A stretch of 64,000 bases of DNA from Reticulitermes lucifugus (GCA_026260175.1 JAKCWW010001227.1:9857-73856), one strand, 5' to 3'; positions 1 to 12,376 are shown, numbered from the stretch's first letter. The notes: a model not told the origin generated them from the letters alone. Made by a program: numbers and translations.

Positions 1-118
1 TCCCCCGAAGTCACGTTGTGTATCGGTACACTAAATGTGTATACAGTCGTCCCCCGAAGTCACGTTGTGTATCGGTACACTAACTGTTTATACAGTCGTC
101 CCCCGAAGTCACGTTGTC
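1..118. repeat. 49-bp tandem repeat, cut by window edge
   Basis: Two complete 49-base units (1-49 and 50-98) and a 20-base start of a third (99-118) are visible. Each begins with tcccccgaagtcacgttgtg. Units 1 and 2 differ at only two positions (ctaaatgtgt versus ctaactgttt). The array continues to the left beyond the window, so its true length is unknown. No coding role is evident. Confidence 0.9.
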
Positions 119-508
119 ATTAGTTCCGAGACGGGCAACGTTAGTCGAGACCACCTAATTCGACACATATTTCCCCACAAACGTAATTTTAAAATTGATT
201 TTGCAGTTTCTGTGTGATTTTCTTACTTCGTCCTTTCTACGTCCAGGTGTCAGCGCCCTCTGCTCTAACGCTATCAGTGCACATTCCTCTCTTCTGTTTG
301 AGAAGCCAACTGCGCACCCGTATCGACCTACAAGACATTTTTATGATTCCGGTTGTTGTGACGTTCAGCATGTAGTAGTTTAACAAGACGTGTAGTTCTT
401 TAGGTCGGTTTCACTTGAAAACTGCATGAAGAAGCACTATTTACTAGACCAAAACATAGATGGGAGAATGATATTCGTGGAAGTTTTGTCATATTATGTT
501 ATAATTAA

Positions 509-680
509 AGGTAAGATTGTCCCTGTACATGCCATGAAGTTATACGGTGGAATTGAGGTACAGCTCCACTCATTCTTATCCAAGGTATTGGATGAGGTGA
601 GTGATAAGCTTCAATCCTTGGTCGATTTACGCCGCCGGGAAAGATCCCGCGATACCCATTGAATAGGAGACTGAGTTCAC
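509..680 (-). mobile_element. SINE tail fragment, family B (minus)
   Basis: The stretch reads like the 3' and central modules of the tRNA-SINE family seen at 35239-35546: a 'cc(c/t)tgtacatgccatgaag' start, an 'agctccact' block, then 'gccgggaaagatccc' and 'tacccattgaatagg'. The tRNA head is missing, so this is a truncated, old copy. The 78-codon open frame over it (426-662) is a by-product of the repeat, not a gene. Orientation is inferred from the 35-kb copy, where the tRNA-like end lies on the right. Confidence 0.6.
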
Positions 681-914
681 AGCGGTTTACATTTATAAGA
701 AATTAGTTTATATCCTTCAAGACTTGGTCCAGCAGAAAAAAGAAAAATGCATTTTCGGGTCCAAAACGAGACGAACGCCAAAATATGTTTTGAGGACGGG
801 TTATTATGTTGAGCCACTCAATGATTTTGTGTGGCAGTATGTATAAGATTGTTTCTGTGTACTGAAGTTCTTGTGTGTTCAAAGCAAAGGTCAACAACCA
901 GCACCCTAACCAAG

Positions 915-941
915 TGACGTCACAAAGATGTACCACGTGAC
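915..941. promoter_or_regulatory. CRE-like and E-box-like sites, close together
   Basis: A perfect TGACGTCA palindrome (915-922, the CREB/ATF consensus) lies 11 bases before CACGTGAC (934-941, a bHLH E-box). A C-rich, CpG-richer stretch follows at 1040-1270. Together this could be part of a promoter, but no transcript start, TATA box or adjacent exon is visible. Eight-base sites also occur by chance, so function is only a possibility. Confidence 0.18.
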
Positions 942-3900
942 GTTTTCCCTCCGCGTTAGTTCACCTCAGTTCACTCGACTGACCTCACCAAAAATTTCGC
1001 TCAATGTTAAAAAGTCGAGGCAAATGGCTTGACCTGACCTTTCAACGTAACTTTCTTCCTGATGTCTTCAAATCCCCTCCCGCCGCCGACATGTCCACCC
1101 CTCACCCACCCGTTCTTCTTTCCTTCGGCTGCCGCATCCCGCAATGTCACTCGCCCTCCCAAAACCAGCCATCCCTTTTGTGTGCCAGTCGCTGGATGAT
1201 TCTGATTTTCTGCGTCTCGACAAATACTGGATGATTCACAAGTTACACATCTCTGTGCGCGCCTTACAGGCAATTATTAGACACTTAATTTGTTGTTAAT
1301 TAATTACACGTAACAAGCGAATGCAGATGTTCGTGCTGGTAGGGACAAAGTGTTTAATCAATTTCACTGTCACTTTCTATTGTGCATATTGATGAGTATT
1401 CTGGCCTAGACTTTCGGATGCTCTTATAGAAACCGACGTTTCATTGTTATGTTTACAAGACCCTGTCTTGAGCCAAGTAAATCTAATCCACGCTAATGTC
1501 CTATTTCTTTAACGCCCGTTTAATATTGCCTACTAGCCTTGTGTCCGTCATATGACGGGCTGCCATAATATTAACGCTCTACTCCACGGCCTTCTTCACC
1601 CGTCATTTCTTTATTCGTAGATCTAACGAAGCCTAAATGTCACACATACTAGTGCTGTCATGTGGCTGTGCTTTGTTGTATTATATACCTAATAGTCAAA
1701 TCTTTCGCCAGGCGTATCTCGGACCTCATAGAGAACACCCTGTTTCAATTTAAAAAGCTTTTTTTGGCCTCAGCCTGTACCTCACAGAGAACACAGTAGT
1801 CTCTCAACCTCTATCTTAACCATGAAAACGCTGGTCTGACGTAACTGGTAACCTTGACAAGTAGGGTATGAATCAGTCACGTAATTACTCAATCAAAGGT
1901 ATTAAATAAAACGGATACGCAAATATGTTTCCCAAGTGAGCTCTTCGTTTCTGACAGAAATGTTCTGTGTGTTTCTCACTTCTCCCATGCGTGATACATG
2001 TTCAAACTCCCTCATTCCTGATGTTTTCACACTAACAAAGGTCGTTCCCAAGATTCCAGGCAAGTACTGAGCCCTGTGTAGCATTTCGTATTATGCTAGT
2101 TCTTTCACGATGAAAGGCTGTTAGCATTGTAAAAGCATGCTACAGTAGCGAGCTACTAAGTAACAGAATACGCGCCAATTTGTTTTTTCGGAGGGCACAC
2201 ACGACGATATCAAATTACACTACAGTGTCGATCAGTCTGCGCAGGTTAGAGCTATTAGGAAGGGGCAAACAAATTACAGATCAAAAGGAATTATTTTCCT
2301 TATGTTGTGAACGTATTGGTGAATGCCTCATGGACACTAAAGGCTGCTTGTTCAGGGAAAGTTCTTACGTGGATTCGTGTAAAGCCTGAAGCACTGTTGC
2401 TACATGCATTGTAATTAAGGCAGAAGCAGCAAGACTCCAATCTGATCATGTTTTCTCTCTATATTACATTAGCTGGCATACCGCACTGCGGGTTGCGGTA
2501 TTGTGTGTGTCTCTCAAGAGAATTCCGGTAGGATGCATGGACTCTGTTACCAATTACTTCCTTCATTTATGTCTCTGCATATTATAATAAGGGCTGTTCT
2601 ACGGACAAAGCTAGAAATTTGATATTTTGCAGTGTATACAGATAAAATCGGAAGGTGTTGATGTATATGGCGACTTCCCTTGAGGGCTTTTCTTTGTTTG
2701 TTTGAGCATGCTGAGAGATACTTTACATCCAGAAACTGTAGTTTCGTTGATCTCGTACTTGTGCGACTAGAAAACGAGTAATTCTCGCATTGTATGGTAA
2801 AATCGAAGAAAACGTATAAATATAAGCCTTCACCACACTGATTATATTAACTATTCCATATCCGGGCATTTGGACCTTGCGACATTGTAACTGTAGGCAT
2901 TTTAAGTGAACTTGTTTTTACGATTTTAAGTGACGTAGCTCTGTTTGTTTTAGACTAAATAACGTTCTAATTTAAGTAAGCAACGAAACAACCGACAGTC
3001 CAGTATCTTGACCCAAGTTTTCACCACAGCTATTACTAACGATTCTGAGCCAGCCACATCCACATTCTGTCCTCACGTTATACTTTCCTGCAGCTTATTT
3101 CGTCCCATCTCCATAATGGTTTTACAATTGGACATTTTCCAAAGGGCTTTCCTAACAAACATTTTTTGTTCCTGCCATAGCTATAGGCTTAGTGCATCGT
3201 AGTCTCCTAGATTACGCTACACAAACATACTGGATATGTCGGGTAAGTCCCTCCATTATCCATAGAAGTTTATCAAGGTCTGGTGGATACAACAAGTACT
3301 GCATACCGTTCTGCATGTTATGTGACTGTAATAAAGACAATGCTATTGTGCGGCAGTTGAATTAACAGTCGGATCGCCTAATCGTCTCTTCGCATCAGTG
3401 TAACATTCCGTATGAGATAGTGGCGGCGCGGTAATTGTTTGCCTTATGCCAGAACAGGGCAGTCGCTCGCTCTTCGAATCATATGCAAAGCGTTTACTGT
3501 TTAGTATGTCAAGGAAGCAGACACAGACAACTTCGTCTCAAGAGGCATCATTATTTTTCATTACCTCTTTTTGTGCACCCTTCCACCTTCACTTTTCATT
3601 TCTCCCTCACTTTTCGGTCTCATCACTCACTTTGACCAATGACCAACCATCTCAGAGTGCCAGCATCCCGCAGAGACCTTCGTCTGATCTCTTTTCTCAT
3701 TCCACGCGGTGTAAATCGGCGAAGTCTCCCCATTTACGTCACTCGCTCCCATAGGCTGTAAGCTAACCTATTTCATTCCCCAGACTTACGTTCACGTGGT
3801 CCTATATAATGTTGTATGAAGTGCGAGCTTAACCGCAATCAGCGATTTATAGACACATACAGACCGAAGTGCGGCGAGCGAAGGTGCAACATTATGGATG

Positions 3901-4250
3901 TACTGACGATTATTACCGCCTAATTAAGTGAATATGTATGTGGGAGTCGAGGTTTTTATGGTTTTATGGTGCATGATGCCGTGTAAGTTGGTAGATAGGT
4001 ACCAGCATTTTGTAAGAGATTGCTGCTGTCGTCGTCAGGGACTCTGGAAATGGAGATTTATCAAACTATGCAGCGTCACACCTCAGTAAACCAACATACA
4101 TGTAGGTATAAGGGGCAGGGCGTTTAGTGAGACAGTGGCACTAAGATTGCGATCGTTTAAGTAGTAATAATTTTTAAGGAAGTGGTTGTGGCTTATTTTA
4201 AGTTTTTTCCTGTGCTTTATCGCTGCTTTGGAGAGTTCATCTCTATGCAT

Positions 4251-4274
4251 ATTATTATTATTATTATTATTATA
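4251..4274. repeat. (ATT)n microsatellite
   Basis: Uninterrupted ATT trinucleotide run. Confidence 0.9.
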
Positions 4275-4604
4275 GCAAATCAATTTTTTGTAGTCGGAAG
4301 TTGAATACAGTTACGTTTTCTAACTGATCTAAAGTGTTATCATTCCTTTGATGTAAATTGTTGTAATGAATTATTGAATAATGAGGAAATAGTGGCGATA
4401 AATGTGTGGATAGGAATCCATTTGTTATGCTGCTGTTTCTTTGATTATTCTCAGACTTAATTTATTGTAAGGAGACCCATTATCGTAATAATAGAATGTA
4501 GCATCACGTTGTAGAGCTCATCCACCGAGTGGCCAGCATTCCTGCTCCTAGTTCATACGTCCTGCAAGGCGGTTACACGTGTTTCTGTCATTTTCTTTAG
4601 TGTC

Positions 4605-4672
4605 TCCGGGCAAGTGCTAGAACAGTTCCTTAAGACTGACCACTTCCGCTTTCTTCCGCATTCTTTCTACTT
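4605..4672 (+). mobile_element. Decayed SINE tail, family E
   Basis: The order of phrases 'gggcaagtgctag', 'ttccttaaga' and 'ccacttccgctttcttcc' matches the better-preserved tail at 12640-12782 ('aggcaaatgctagg', 'taccttaacta', 'ccacgatcgcttc'). The head is not recognisable. This is an old fragment. Confidence 0.4.
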
Positions 4673-5299
4673 CGTTACATGCAACCGCGTTTTTTCTATC
4701 CCGTATAGAATCGCACTTGAGAGCATATCGACAAATACAGCAACGACGAAAATACTAATCATATAATCATAATACTTGTTATCATACAGGTACCTGAACT
4801 TTTTTGACACAATCTTCTTTTTTGGACTTTGTTCATTGTCTTATTTTTAATGAAGCACGAAGTTTCGAAATCCGGCTGTGCCTCTAAATTCAGGGAAGGA
4901 AAGCACCTAATCTGGTGGACCCCTTCAGTCACTGGACCCAGTGACTGAGAATAGCTTGCCTGATGGCGGAAGCATAGCCGGCTTCCGAAAAGTGGTGCTT
5001 CATTAAGAATTATACGATGGAGATATTCCAAGAAAAGGTTATGTTAGTGAACCATATACCATCGTCTGAGCCCTGTACAGTTGAATTGAATTTTTTGCTA
5101 TGCGATGTAGAAGTTGCGAATTTAATGTGTTTCAGAATCTGCACTTTTCTCTCCTAAATTTATTATATCTCCATCCTAATTGTTATTCTTTTCAGTACAT
5201 TCTTGGTAGAGCGAGAAACATTTTTTTAACGACGCTGTCAGTGGAATGATACTGAAAGGGGAAAACAGAAGCAATCGGAGAAAAGCCTTTCCAACTGCC

Positions 5300-5372
5300 A
5301 CTTGGCCCACCACAAATCACATATGAACTGGCCGGTGATTGGCGACAAACTGCCTGAGCCATGGCAGGGCCA
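5300..5372 (-). mobile_element. SINE head fragment, family D (minus)
   Basis: Read on the minus strand this starts with 'tgccatggctcaggcagtt' and ends with 'gtgatttgtggtggg'. It therefore carries the tRNA-like head and first body module of the family D SINE at 6488-6757. The box B-like segment is damaged. The copy is truncated after the first body module. Confidence 0.6.
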
Positions 5373-5613
5373 AAGATCCTTTCACGGTCTTAGGCCTAGA
5401 GAAAACTGGGATCGCGGATTCTAACTTTGCGTGGGTCGTGAATATTTGTATGCGTATTTTATCACCGCTGTGGCCGCGCACTTATCTCGGCTATCCCCTC
5501 GCACGAATTCTTGAGCCTTTTGGCATTTGTAGCTGCAGTACAGTTAAATCATTTGTGCTTAAGAACCATTGGACGAGGTACTGCACCTCGGAAAATTGGA
5601 GAAAACGTTCCCA

Positions 5614-5757
5614 TCGAGGGGGTGATGTGGAGGGAGAAAGGAAAGCTGAGACAGAGAGAGACAGAGAGAGAGGAAGAAATAAATATGGGTTTAAACAGAT
5701 CTAGACAAGAGGAGGAAAGAGTGGAGAAAATAAGGAGTCAAAGAATAAAAGATAAAA
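5614..5757 (+). repeat. Purine-rich low-complexity tract
   Basis: The plus strand is almost all A and G here, with short (GA)n runs such as gagagagacagagagag. The open frames crossing it (5339-5704, 5511-5786) are rich in Glu/Arg/Lys only because of this composition. Confidence 0.7.
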
Positions 5758-6487
5758 TCCTTTTGCTTTATTTTCCACGGATATGAGACTTCAGTTCTGC
5801 ACGAATACATCTTGACCCTTTGTGATATTTCTCGCAAAAGTTCTTTACACGGTGAGAATAAAGTGAAACACAAATTGTTTATCTTTCTCTATAATCTTAA
5901 CAAACACCACAAAGAAATATTAAACTACAACACATTGTGACATGTAAATAACCTCAGGTCTTTCTACCTGTTTCTATTTTACTCCACCTATTCCTGTTTG
6001 AAATGAAAATTTACCTCTCCTGGTGTCATCCTTTTAGTGGCGCTGCGCTTGCAAGTATAAATGTTAAAGTTTATGGCATTAGTCTTTTCTTCATATCTCC
6101 TACCAAATTAGCGCACACTGCTGGTATGAAGAGAAAGAGGGATGGGGATAGGATTTAGCGTCGCTAACAAATTCTACCGACATACTGCAACACGTGGCGC
6201 AGTTTTAAACTTTCCTCACAAACTGTACGTCTTCACTTAAGTTAAAGTGCACTTTATATGTACCGGCTTGCACGTAAATTGATTCAGTCTAAGAGGGGAA
6301 GAATGTAAAATTACCTTTGGTTCATAACGCACTTAGCACAAGTTGAGGTTCTTGGTATCTGGGAATATGCTTTTACTTCACTCTGTTGCGATGGTTACAA
6401 TATAATAATTATTATTCTCTTTCCTTATCACACGTTCTTTGCATGGCGTGCATAAACTGAACGCGTACACTAACAGTAAAGTAAGGC

Positions 6488-6757
6488 CGTGCCATGGCTC
6501 AGGCGGTTAGTCGCTGGCCTCCCATCTCGGAGGCCCGTGTTCAATCCAGGGGTCAGCCCATGTGGGATTTGTGGTGGACAAAGTGGCACTGGGACAGGTT
6601 TTTTCCCGGGTACTTCGGTTTTCCCCTGTCAATTTCGTTATACCGGTGCTAGACGGAAAAACTAATGATCTTCATCACAGGGTTGCACAATAAGCCTCTA
6701 GGCTGCGGTGCGTCCGTAGAATCTGCTTCGGGGCCCTTCACCACAAAAAAAAGGCGA
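6488..6757 (+). mobile_element. tRNA-derived SINE, family D, near full length
   Basis: The 5' end has a tRNA-like pol III promoter: a box A-like 'tggctcaggcggttagtcgc' and a box B-like 'gttcaatcc' about 30 bases later. The body follows ('gggatttgtggtggacaaag', 'ggcactgggacaggtttttt') and the element ends in an A-rich tail (aaaaaaaagg). At least three other copies lie in this window: 5300-5372 and 9730-9852 (minus) and 56384-56550 (plus). SINEs of this kind carry no protein and depend on a LINE for copying. I could not find a clear target-site duplication, so the insertion is probably old. A 37-bp minisatellite starts 20 bases after its tail. Confidence 0.85.
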
Positions 6758-6776
6758 TTCTTGGTATTTGAAGTCA

Positions 6777-7033
6777 GGTAGTGGAATATCCTCTCTCATT
6801 TCATATTAATGAAGGTAGTGGAATATCCTCTCTAATTTCATACTAATGCAGGTAGTGGAATATCCTCTCTCATAACATAGTAATGCAGGCAGTGGGATAT
6901 CCTCTCTAATTTCATACTAATGCAGGTAGTGGAATATCCTCTCTCATAACATAGTAATGCAGGTAGTGGAATATCCTCTCATTTCATACTAATGCAGGTA
7001 GTGGAATATACTCTTTCATTTCATACTAACGCA
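6777..7033. repeat. 37-bp minisatellite, seven units
   Basis: Seven head-to-tail units each begin with 'ggtagtggaatatcctctc'. Six are 37 bases; the sixth has lost two. Two unit types alternate: one carries 'aatttcatactaatgca' and the other 'cataacatagtaatgca' (units 2-5 run in that alternating order). This points to amplification of a 74-base dimer. Confidence 0.92.
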
Positions 7034-9729
7034 GAATTATTTCAAACACAAAATGGTTGTCTTGAATATCTTGAAAAATGAGATGACATTTTGGTATAAA
7101 TTTAATTAAAATCATGGAATTTGATTTGACGATGTTTGTTGAAAACTTCTAGAAACTGTATATAAGCTGTTTTTTTAAAGCTTGGATTGCCTTGGCCGTC
7201 CTTTTAATGCGGATTTCGTAATGTTTGAGAGGCTTTTAACTCGTGGTGTACCAAGTATGTATGGTACTGCGACATGTGTTCCGAACGATACAAGTTTTAT
7301 AGGAGATGGGAAGGGGCGGGTGGTTAAAACTAAACCCATCACCATAACTACGGAGACGTTCGTTATTAGCAAACCGGTGCAGCCGGGTTTGCCTCACAAG
7401 TGTGCATAATAGACGCCTGCAATTCCAGTTTTGACATAGGCAAAGAATCTAATTTTTTCGTAAAGCCTTGTAAAATTTAGTAAAAATTTATATAGGTGAG
7501 TCAAACGAAAAACTTAACAAATCTTTTGTGAGCTAATATAGTGCAGATATGTTACTGCAGCTTTGTCATATTTCAAAATATTGCTATATATACCGTACCA
7601 TACACAGTATACGAGTCCTTTAACCCATGCTGATGCGTCTGCGTGCTTACAGCTGCACACAGTAGGGTCCAGAGTTTTTGTACTTTTAAGTTTTCCATTT
7701 ATTTTGTACTTGAATTGTGTGTACCTTAGAAGTCTTAAAATTTTGAAGAGAATAGACTTGTTAATCCCCGACATTGAAAGTATCTTTTTTAAATTATGGC
7801 CTCTTCTCCTTAATAAGATGTCTCCAGGAGAGATGAAGACTGCGTCTGTTAAAGTAATACAAGCATGTTACTTTATGGTTTAAGAAAACTCGACTTTGAA
7901 AGTTTCCTTCCCATTGTGGTATACAGAAATTTTAATATCCTGTCTAGGATATTACTTTTCTTATTCTCTTGCCCGTAAATAAAGCTTCATGTGGGTCGTC
8001 CTCTTAAAATGGAGTAGTATAAGGTCTATGGTCCCTTCGAAATATAGGTTGAAGAGGGGTGGTCAGTATGGGCGTGAAAGGTGAGATATCGACTTGTCCT
8101 GACAGAGCAAATTAGTTGTTCTGCAGTATAGTGCTGCTGGTACACGCATTTATAAGCCAAACATGCCACCACACTGACTTAAGTTACGGAGGTTCAGTGG
8201 TTCATTAGCCGGCATCAATAAATCGATTTGTTTTGTCTTGTTATGTTACTTTCTCATAGAGAATTACGTTCATATAATATTCAAAGATACATCGTGGCAT
8301 AAGTTTTCAGTGCTATATACAATAGTGCTTTCCCTACCACTGTCACACATCCGTATTTTGTAGTTTATTTAGCGACGCTGTGCCCCCGTCCTCAATGAAC
8401 CCACGTTCGAGACCCCCTGTCGTCAAGGTAACCTGTACTTGTCATCACCTCACACTTCTTTCCACAAGGATGGAGGCCAACGTGCTAATTATTGCAGGTG
8501 AAGTGGTGAGAGGTCGGCGTGCGAGGCATGGCTCAATAATGCTTGAGGTACGGATTTGTTCTTCGGAGTCTAAACGTGTGTGGCCTCCAGCGAAAAGGGA
8601 AGTAGGTACTAGTGAAAGGCTGACACTTTGTGGAGTTCCATGAGGTTATTATTTTCAAAAGAAGTGACTGGAGTACACTGCCTTGATACCTTGTTACATA
8701 ATTAAACAGATGCACTTTCTCTTAGTAGGCAAATAGGAGCTGCTGCAAATGAGTGTTTGTACAAGTAAGTATGTTTGCTGCTAGTAACGAAATCAAGATA
8801 ACTTTCTGTAGTCCTAGACGTATGCTGACTGACAAGAAACTTTTAGCTCACGTCTTCCGGCTTGTCAGTATTTAGTATTCCAGAAGTGACATTTTTGACG
8901 AATGTGTCTTGGACTTTAGCGATGGGCAGGCCTTCTGTGGTTGGTTGACCAATCGTGTGGGACATTGAATGATAATCACTGGTTACAATTAATTAAAATT
9001 TACCTGAAAAGTCACAGTTCTGGGTCAAAAGTTCAGTAGCCCAAACTTCTCTAAATCTAAGGTCAGTTAAAACTGTCAAAAGCGAATTGTGGTTTCTTCC
9101 AAGCGTAACCTCCAAATAGCCTGTTTCGTGGAACCAGTCACACAACTTTCACAATTATAACAGAGAAGATTGATGCTTAAGAGTTATGGGAGGAGGTTTC
9201 CAATTTAGGGCGAAGACACAACTGCACTGACAAACACCTGCGCTTTCAAATTTAATATTATTAATTCCGTGCATTGTGACTGTAATCATTTATACATACC
9301 AACATATGCACACAAAAATTTTACAAATTACAAATTATCCATATACATGACCTTTTCTACGCGTTTCAGAGATAAATCGACATCCTCAAAAGACGTCAAT
9401 ACAAAGGAATATATACCTAATATTAATACATAAAATTTACATATACAACGTTGAAAATATATAATAGCAGCTATACATATAATAATGTGATACAGTGGAT
9501 AGTGTGATGCTGACATATGCGCTTTCAGTTTAGGGCGAAGAAAATGCTGCGCTAATAAAACACCCGGTCTTTCAGTTTTCTTGAACTTGAAGTTTAGAAT
9601 ATTTTCGTGTTAACATATAACAAGAGTTAGCTTCCCTGGGCTTTGAACCCGATATTCAGTATCTAAACTCTATAGCGTCGATGGTGGATGAATAAATATT
9701 AATACAGAACACTGGTGAATTGACAATTG
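7034..9729. other. No recognised gene; weak ORFs only
   Basis: Open frames at 7182-7409, 7563-7883 and 8380-8643 are 75-106 codons, have no family resemblance I recognise, and lie in sequence without splice or promoter context. A degraded copy of the two-stem motif lies at about 9357-9396 on the minus strand (a 'tgaggat' box and 'gaaacgcgtag'). Nothing else is supported. Confidence 0.4.
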
Positions 9730-9852
9730 CAGGGGGAAACCCGAAATACTGAGATACAAATCTGTCCCAGTACCATTTTTTCCACCACAAGTCTCGCAAG
9801 GATTTCCCTGAGTGAGAAACCGGCGACTCACTGAGCTGTGGCCCGGATCACC
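9730..9852 (-). mobile_element. SINE fragment, family D (minus)
   Basis: The minus-strand order 'cacagctcagtgagtcgccg', 'cttgtggtggaaaaaatgg', 'tactgggacag' and 'gggtttccccc' matches the 6488-6757 element from its tRNA-like head to mid-body. The tail half is absent. Confidence 0.7.
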
Positions 9853-10640
9853 TCTGTAATACTGACATCACGTTAAATATGTAGTATAAACATAGGATGG
9901 CTTGAGTGATGTGCGGTTCATACTAAGCGTCTCGAAAATGAAATGACTGTCACATCAATTGCGTTTTAGTATAATTAACGACTGTTGCATTATAATGTCG
10001 AATGGAAGGATAAATATGAATTCTGAATTTGGAAGTAGGTGAAAGGAGTCGACCCCTATCTATTTCAAGGTATTATTGCAACAATTATTTGAGTACTGTA
10101 ACTGAAGAAAAGCACGAACATCCTCAGTTAGGTTGACCGGTCTTCTGGCTGAAAATTGAAGCCGGGGTCTCTCAAATGTGCGTGTAAACCACAAGTATGA
10201 GTCTTGGATGAAGGTATGAAGGCATTGACAAGGGTGCAGTGGTAAGCGGGAGAACGTAAATTATTAACAGAAGTGTAAGATAGGATGTCCCCTGTAATCC
10301 CCTTTGCACAATACAGTCCTAACTTACTTGTACATAAACAGTGCTCCTTTCTTGTGGTATGATCTCGTCATTTCATATTTTCTGCATTGGGAAATTATGT
10401 ACATTAATTACAATTTTGTGAGTTTATTCTGCTCCTGAACTAGTTTACGTTTATTTTCGCGACGCAGTCAGTATGTTAGACTCTGCAGAGTGAAGAGAAA
10501 TTCGGACACGCGCTCCCCGTAGTGTATTTCGTTGTTAAATCTAAGTTGAATGTTAGCAACACATGTCACGACGATAAAGCGCATTGTTAGGTGTACTGAA
10601 GATACGACTGCACAGCAGGGCTGGGTTGTGATCGAACATC
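9853..10640. other. No recognised feature
   Basis: AT-rich sequence without a supported gene or repeat. It ends where the transposase-like frame at 10641 begins. Confidence 0.5.
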
Positions 10641-10993
10641 ATGCCGTGCACACACGACGAATACTGCGACATGCTGTTAACCCTTGGTTTCTGTAATAAT
10701 CGAGCTGGTACCGCTGTTTGGCGTTATGCACTACATTATTCTGGTCGACGTCACCCAGGAGTTAATGTATTTCGACGATTGGAGCTGCTCCTCCGTGATA
10801 CAGGAAGTGTAACACCTACGGCCCTTGTGAATGCAGGTCTCCCACGGACTCTGAGGACACCAGGCAATGAAGATGCCATAATTGCAGCTGTGGAATGAGA
10901 GCCATGGAGAAGCTCATAGGATGTTGCTCGAGGATCCTCAAAGTACTTCGTGGTCAATTGCATCTATACAACTACTCACGGAGCGCACATCTG
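10641..10993 (+). pseudogene. DUF4817-type / mariner-like transposase, N-terminal remnant
   Basis: The frame 10641-10898 (85 codons) matches the DUF4817 helix-turn-helix seen at the start of many arthropod mariner-like transposases. It opens MPCTHDEYCDMLLTLGFCNN, then has RRHPGVNVFRRLELLLRDTG (the 'HP...TF.RLE..LR.TGS' core), and ends RTLRTPGNEDAIIAAVE. After the stop, a second frame (10920-10993) gives MLLEDPQSTSWSIASI, which fits the next part of the domain ('ENP..STR.IA'), so a frameshift separates the two. The DDE catalytic half is absent. In the intact element this protein would cut and paste its own DNA in the nucleus. The related C-terminal ends at 43443-43690 and 57836-58490 show that the superfamily colonised this genome repeatedly. 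The family call is from memory of the domain pattern. Confidence 0.75.
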
Positions 10994-11884
10994 TTTCGAG
11001 ACGATAGTCTTCTCCACCTTTTGTGCTTGTAACTAAGAGACGCTCATTGTCTGATAATATGATACATTTCGCTATTCAAATGTGACGTGTATCGCGAAAC
11101 CCAGACCTCTCAGAACATACGAGGTATATTGTGTAACATTTTCGACCTTTTTTCAGCAAGGTATCACACTATGGAGAGCTCGTGCGCAAATGCTTTTCAC
11201 AGTGTGTAGCATCGAATGGCAAGGTAGTGGCGAATGATCAGCTGGAATGGATTTAAAAGGAAGGGGTTGTGGCCTAATTGAGGTAGTACCCTGGAACGTG
11301 TGTGGAGGAACCGAGGAAGACCACGAAAAACGAGATTCGAAGCGGAAGCCTCCCGAATACAACTTTAGAATGGTATTTTTTGAGCCACCGTGCTTGGTCC
11401 GAAGTAGTGTTTGTTCTTCGTGCCTGTTCTGATAATAAATTGCTGTTGTAGTGAGATCTAGAAACAAATATTTTGTTGGTATTCTGTATGGTAAGCAGGC
11501 CTCAGAAATATAAAGTCTGCGTCCATTGTATTGCATAGGTTTCAAACGCTTGGAATTCTTTTATTGTGTTTTTATGTACGGGAACTTTCTGAAGAAACGG
11601 AAAGTGGATCCTTTGGGACACAATGCAGCTAGAAAGAAACTTGGAAATAAAATGTTACTAGAGAAAAGTAAATAAACCCACCAAACGACCAAAAGTATAT
11701 TGACATTTGAGAGACGCTTCTATAAGAGACAGATATAAAATCTGATGACAGGTACGGACCGTGTTGAGTTCGAAATAAAGTAAACCTATTTAAAACACAC
11801 ACATGCACACAGTCTCTTGGAATATTAAACACACATTTGCAGAAGAACTTCAGCCAGTGTTGCGTAAAGAATAAAATTAATAGC

Positions 11885-12012
11885 CACGGGCTGAACGGCT
11901 GGGGTTGGATTCGATTCTCCTCTCCGCCGTCATGTTCAGACCGGTTGTTGGACCCACCCAGCCTCCTGTTCTGTGTCCGTACAGACGGATTGTCCTCCAT
12001 GTTTGAAGTGAT
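11885..12012 (+). mobile_element. Decayed SINE fragment, family B type
   Basis: A box B-like 'ggttggattcgattctcc' is followed by 'agaccggttgttggaccc' and 'acccagcctcctgttctgtg'. This is the same order as in the SINE at 14614-14895 ('ccacccagcctcctgtaca'). Box A is not clear and the tail is lost. The long minus-strand frame over it (11629-12075) is not a gene. Confidence 0.45.
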
Positions 12013-12142
12013 GAAAAGTGGGTGCGTGACGCTATGCAAATCATTAAGTTCGTCCTTACGCAATACACTGCTCACTGAATTTGTTATTTCTCAGGTACCT
12101 AGCCTACATTGTTCTGCGTAATATTGCCTACATTAGGCCTCC

Positions 12143-12376
12143 GTGGCAGAGGAATTGGAGTTTGATTCTCGGAAAAGGGCAAGAGATTCTTTTTCCCAAA
12201 GCGTGCAGACCGGCTATGGGATAAATCCAGCGACTTATTCTTTGGGTTCCATGGGTTCTTCCTTGGGGGTAAAACGGCCGGGGAATGGTTCTGAATACTC
12301 GTATAAATCGGACGTCGATGTTAGGACAGCGTGGAGCTATATCTTTCCTTTCCGATATGCCTTAATGACATGGTAA
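12143..12376 (+). mobile_element. SINE, family B body and tail
   Basis: The body reads 'gattctcggaaaagggcaag', 'cccaaagcgtgcagaccggc', 'ttccttgggggtaaaacggc' and 'gtggagctatatc', ending near 'atgacatggtaatta'. The same module order is found in the element split at 54735-55250. The copy is moderately diverged and its tRNA head is not recognisable. Confidence 0.65.

Larger units (their letters stand above)
681..4600. other. No recognised gene or repeat family
   Basis: I see no convincing exon, RNA gene or element end here. The frames are short and interrupted on both strands. Around 1040-1270 the base composition is richer in C and CpG than its surroundings. At about 1715-1740 and 1770-1795 a phrase containing 'cctca..gagaacac' occurs twice, perhaps an old duplication. 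A run of nine ATT units lies at 4251-4274. Confidence 0.5.

Noticed and set aside
11153-11545. 130-codon minus frame
   Set aside because: No recognisable domain. Parts resemble translated non-coding repeats.
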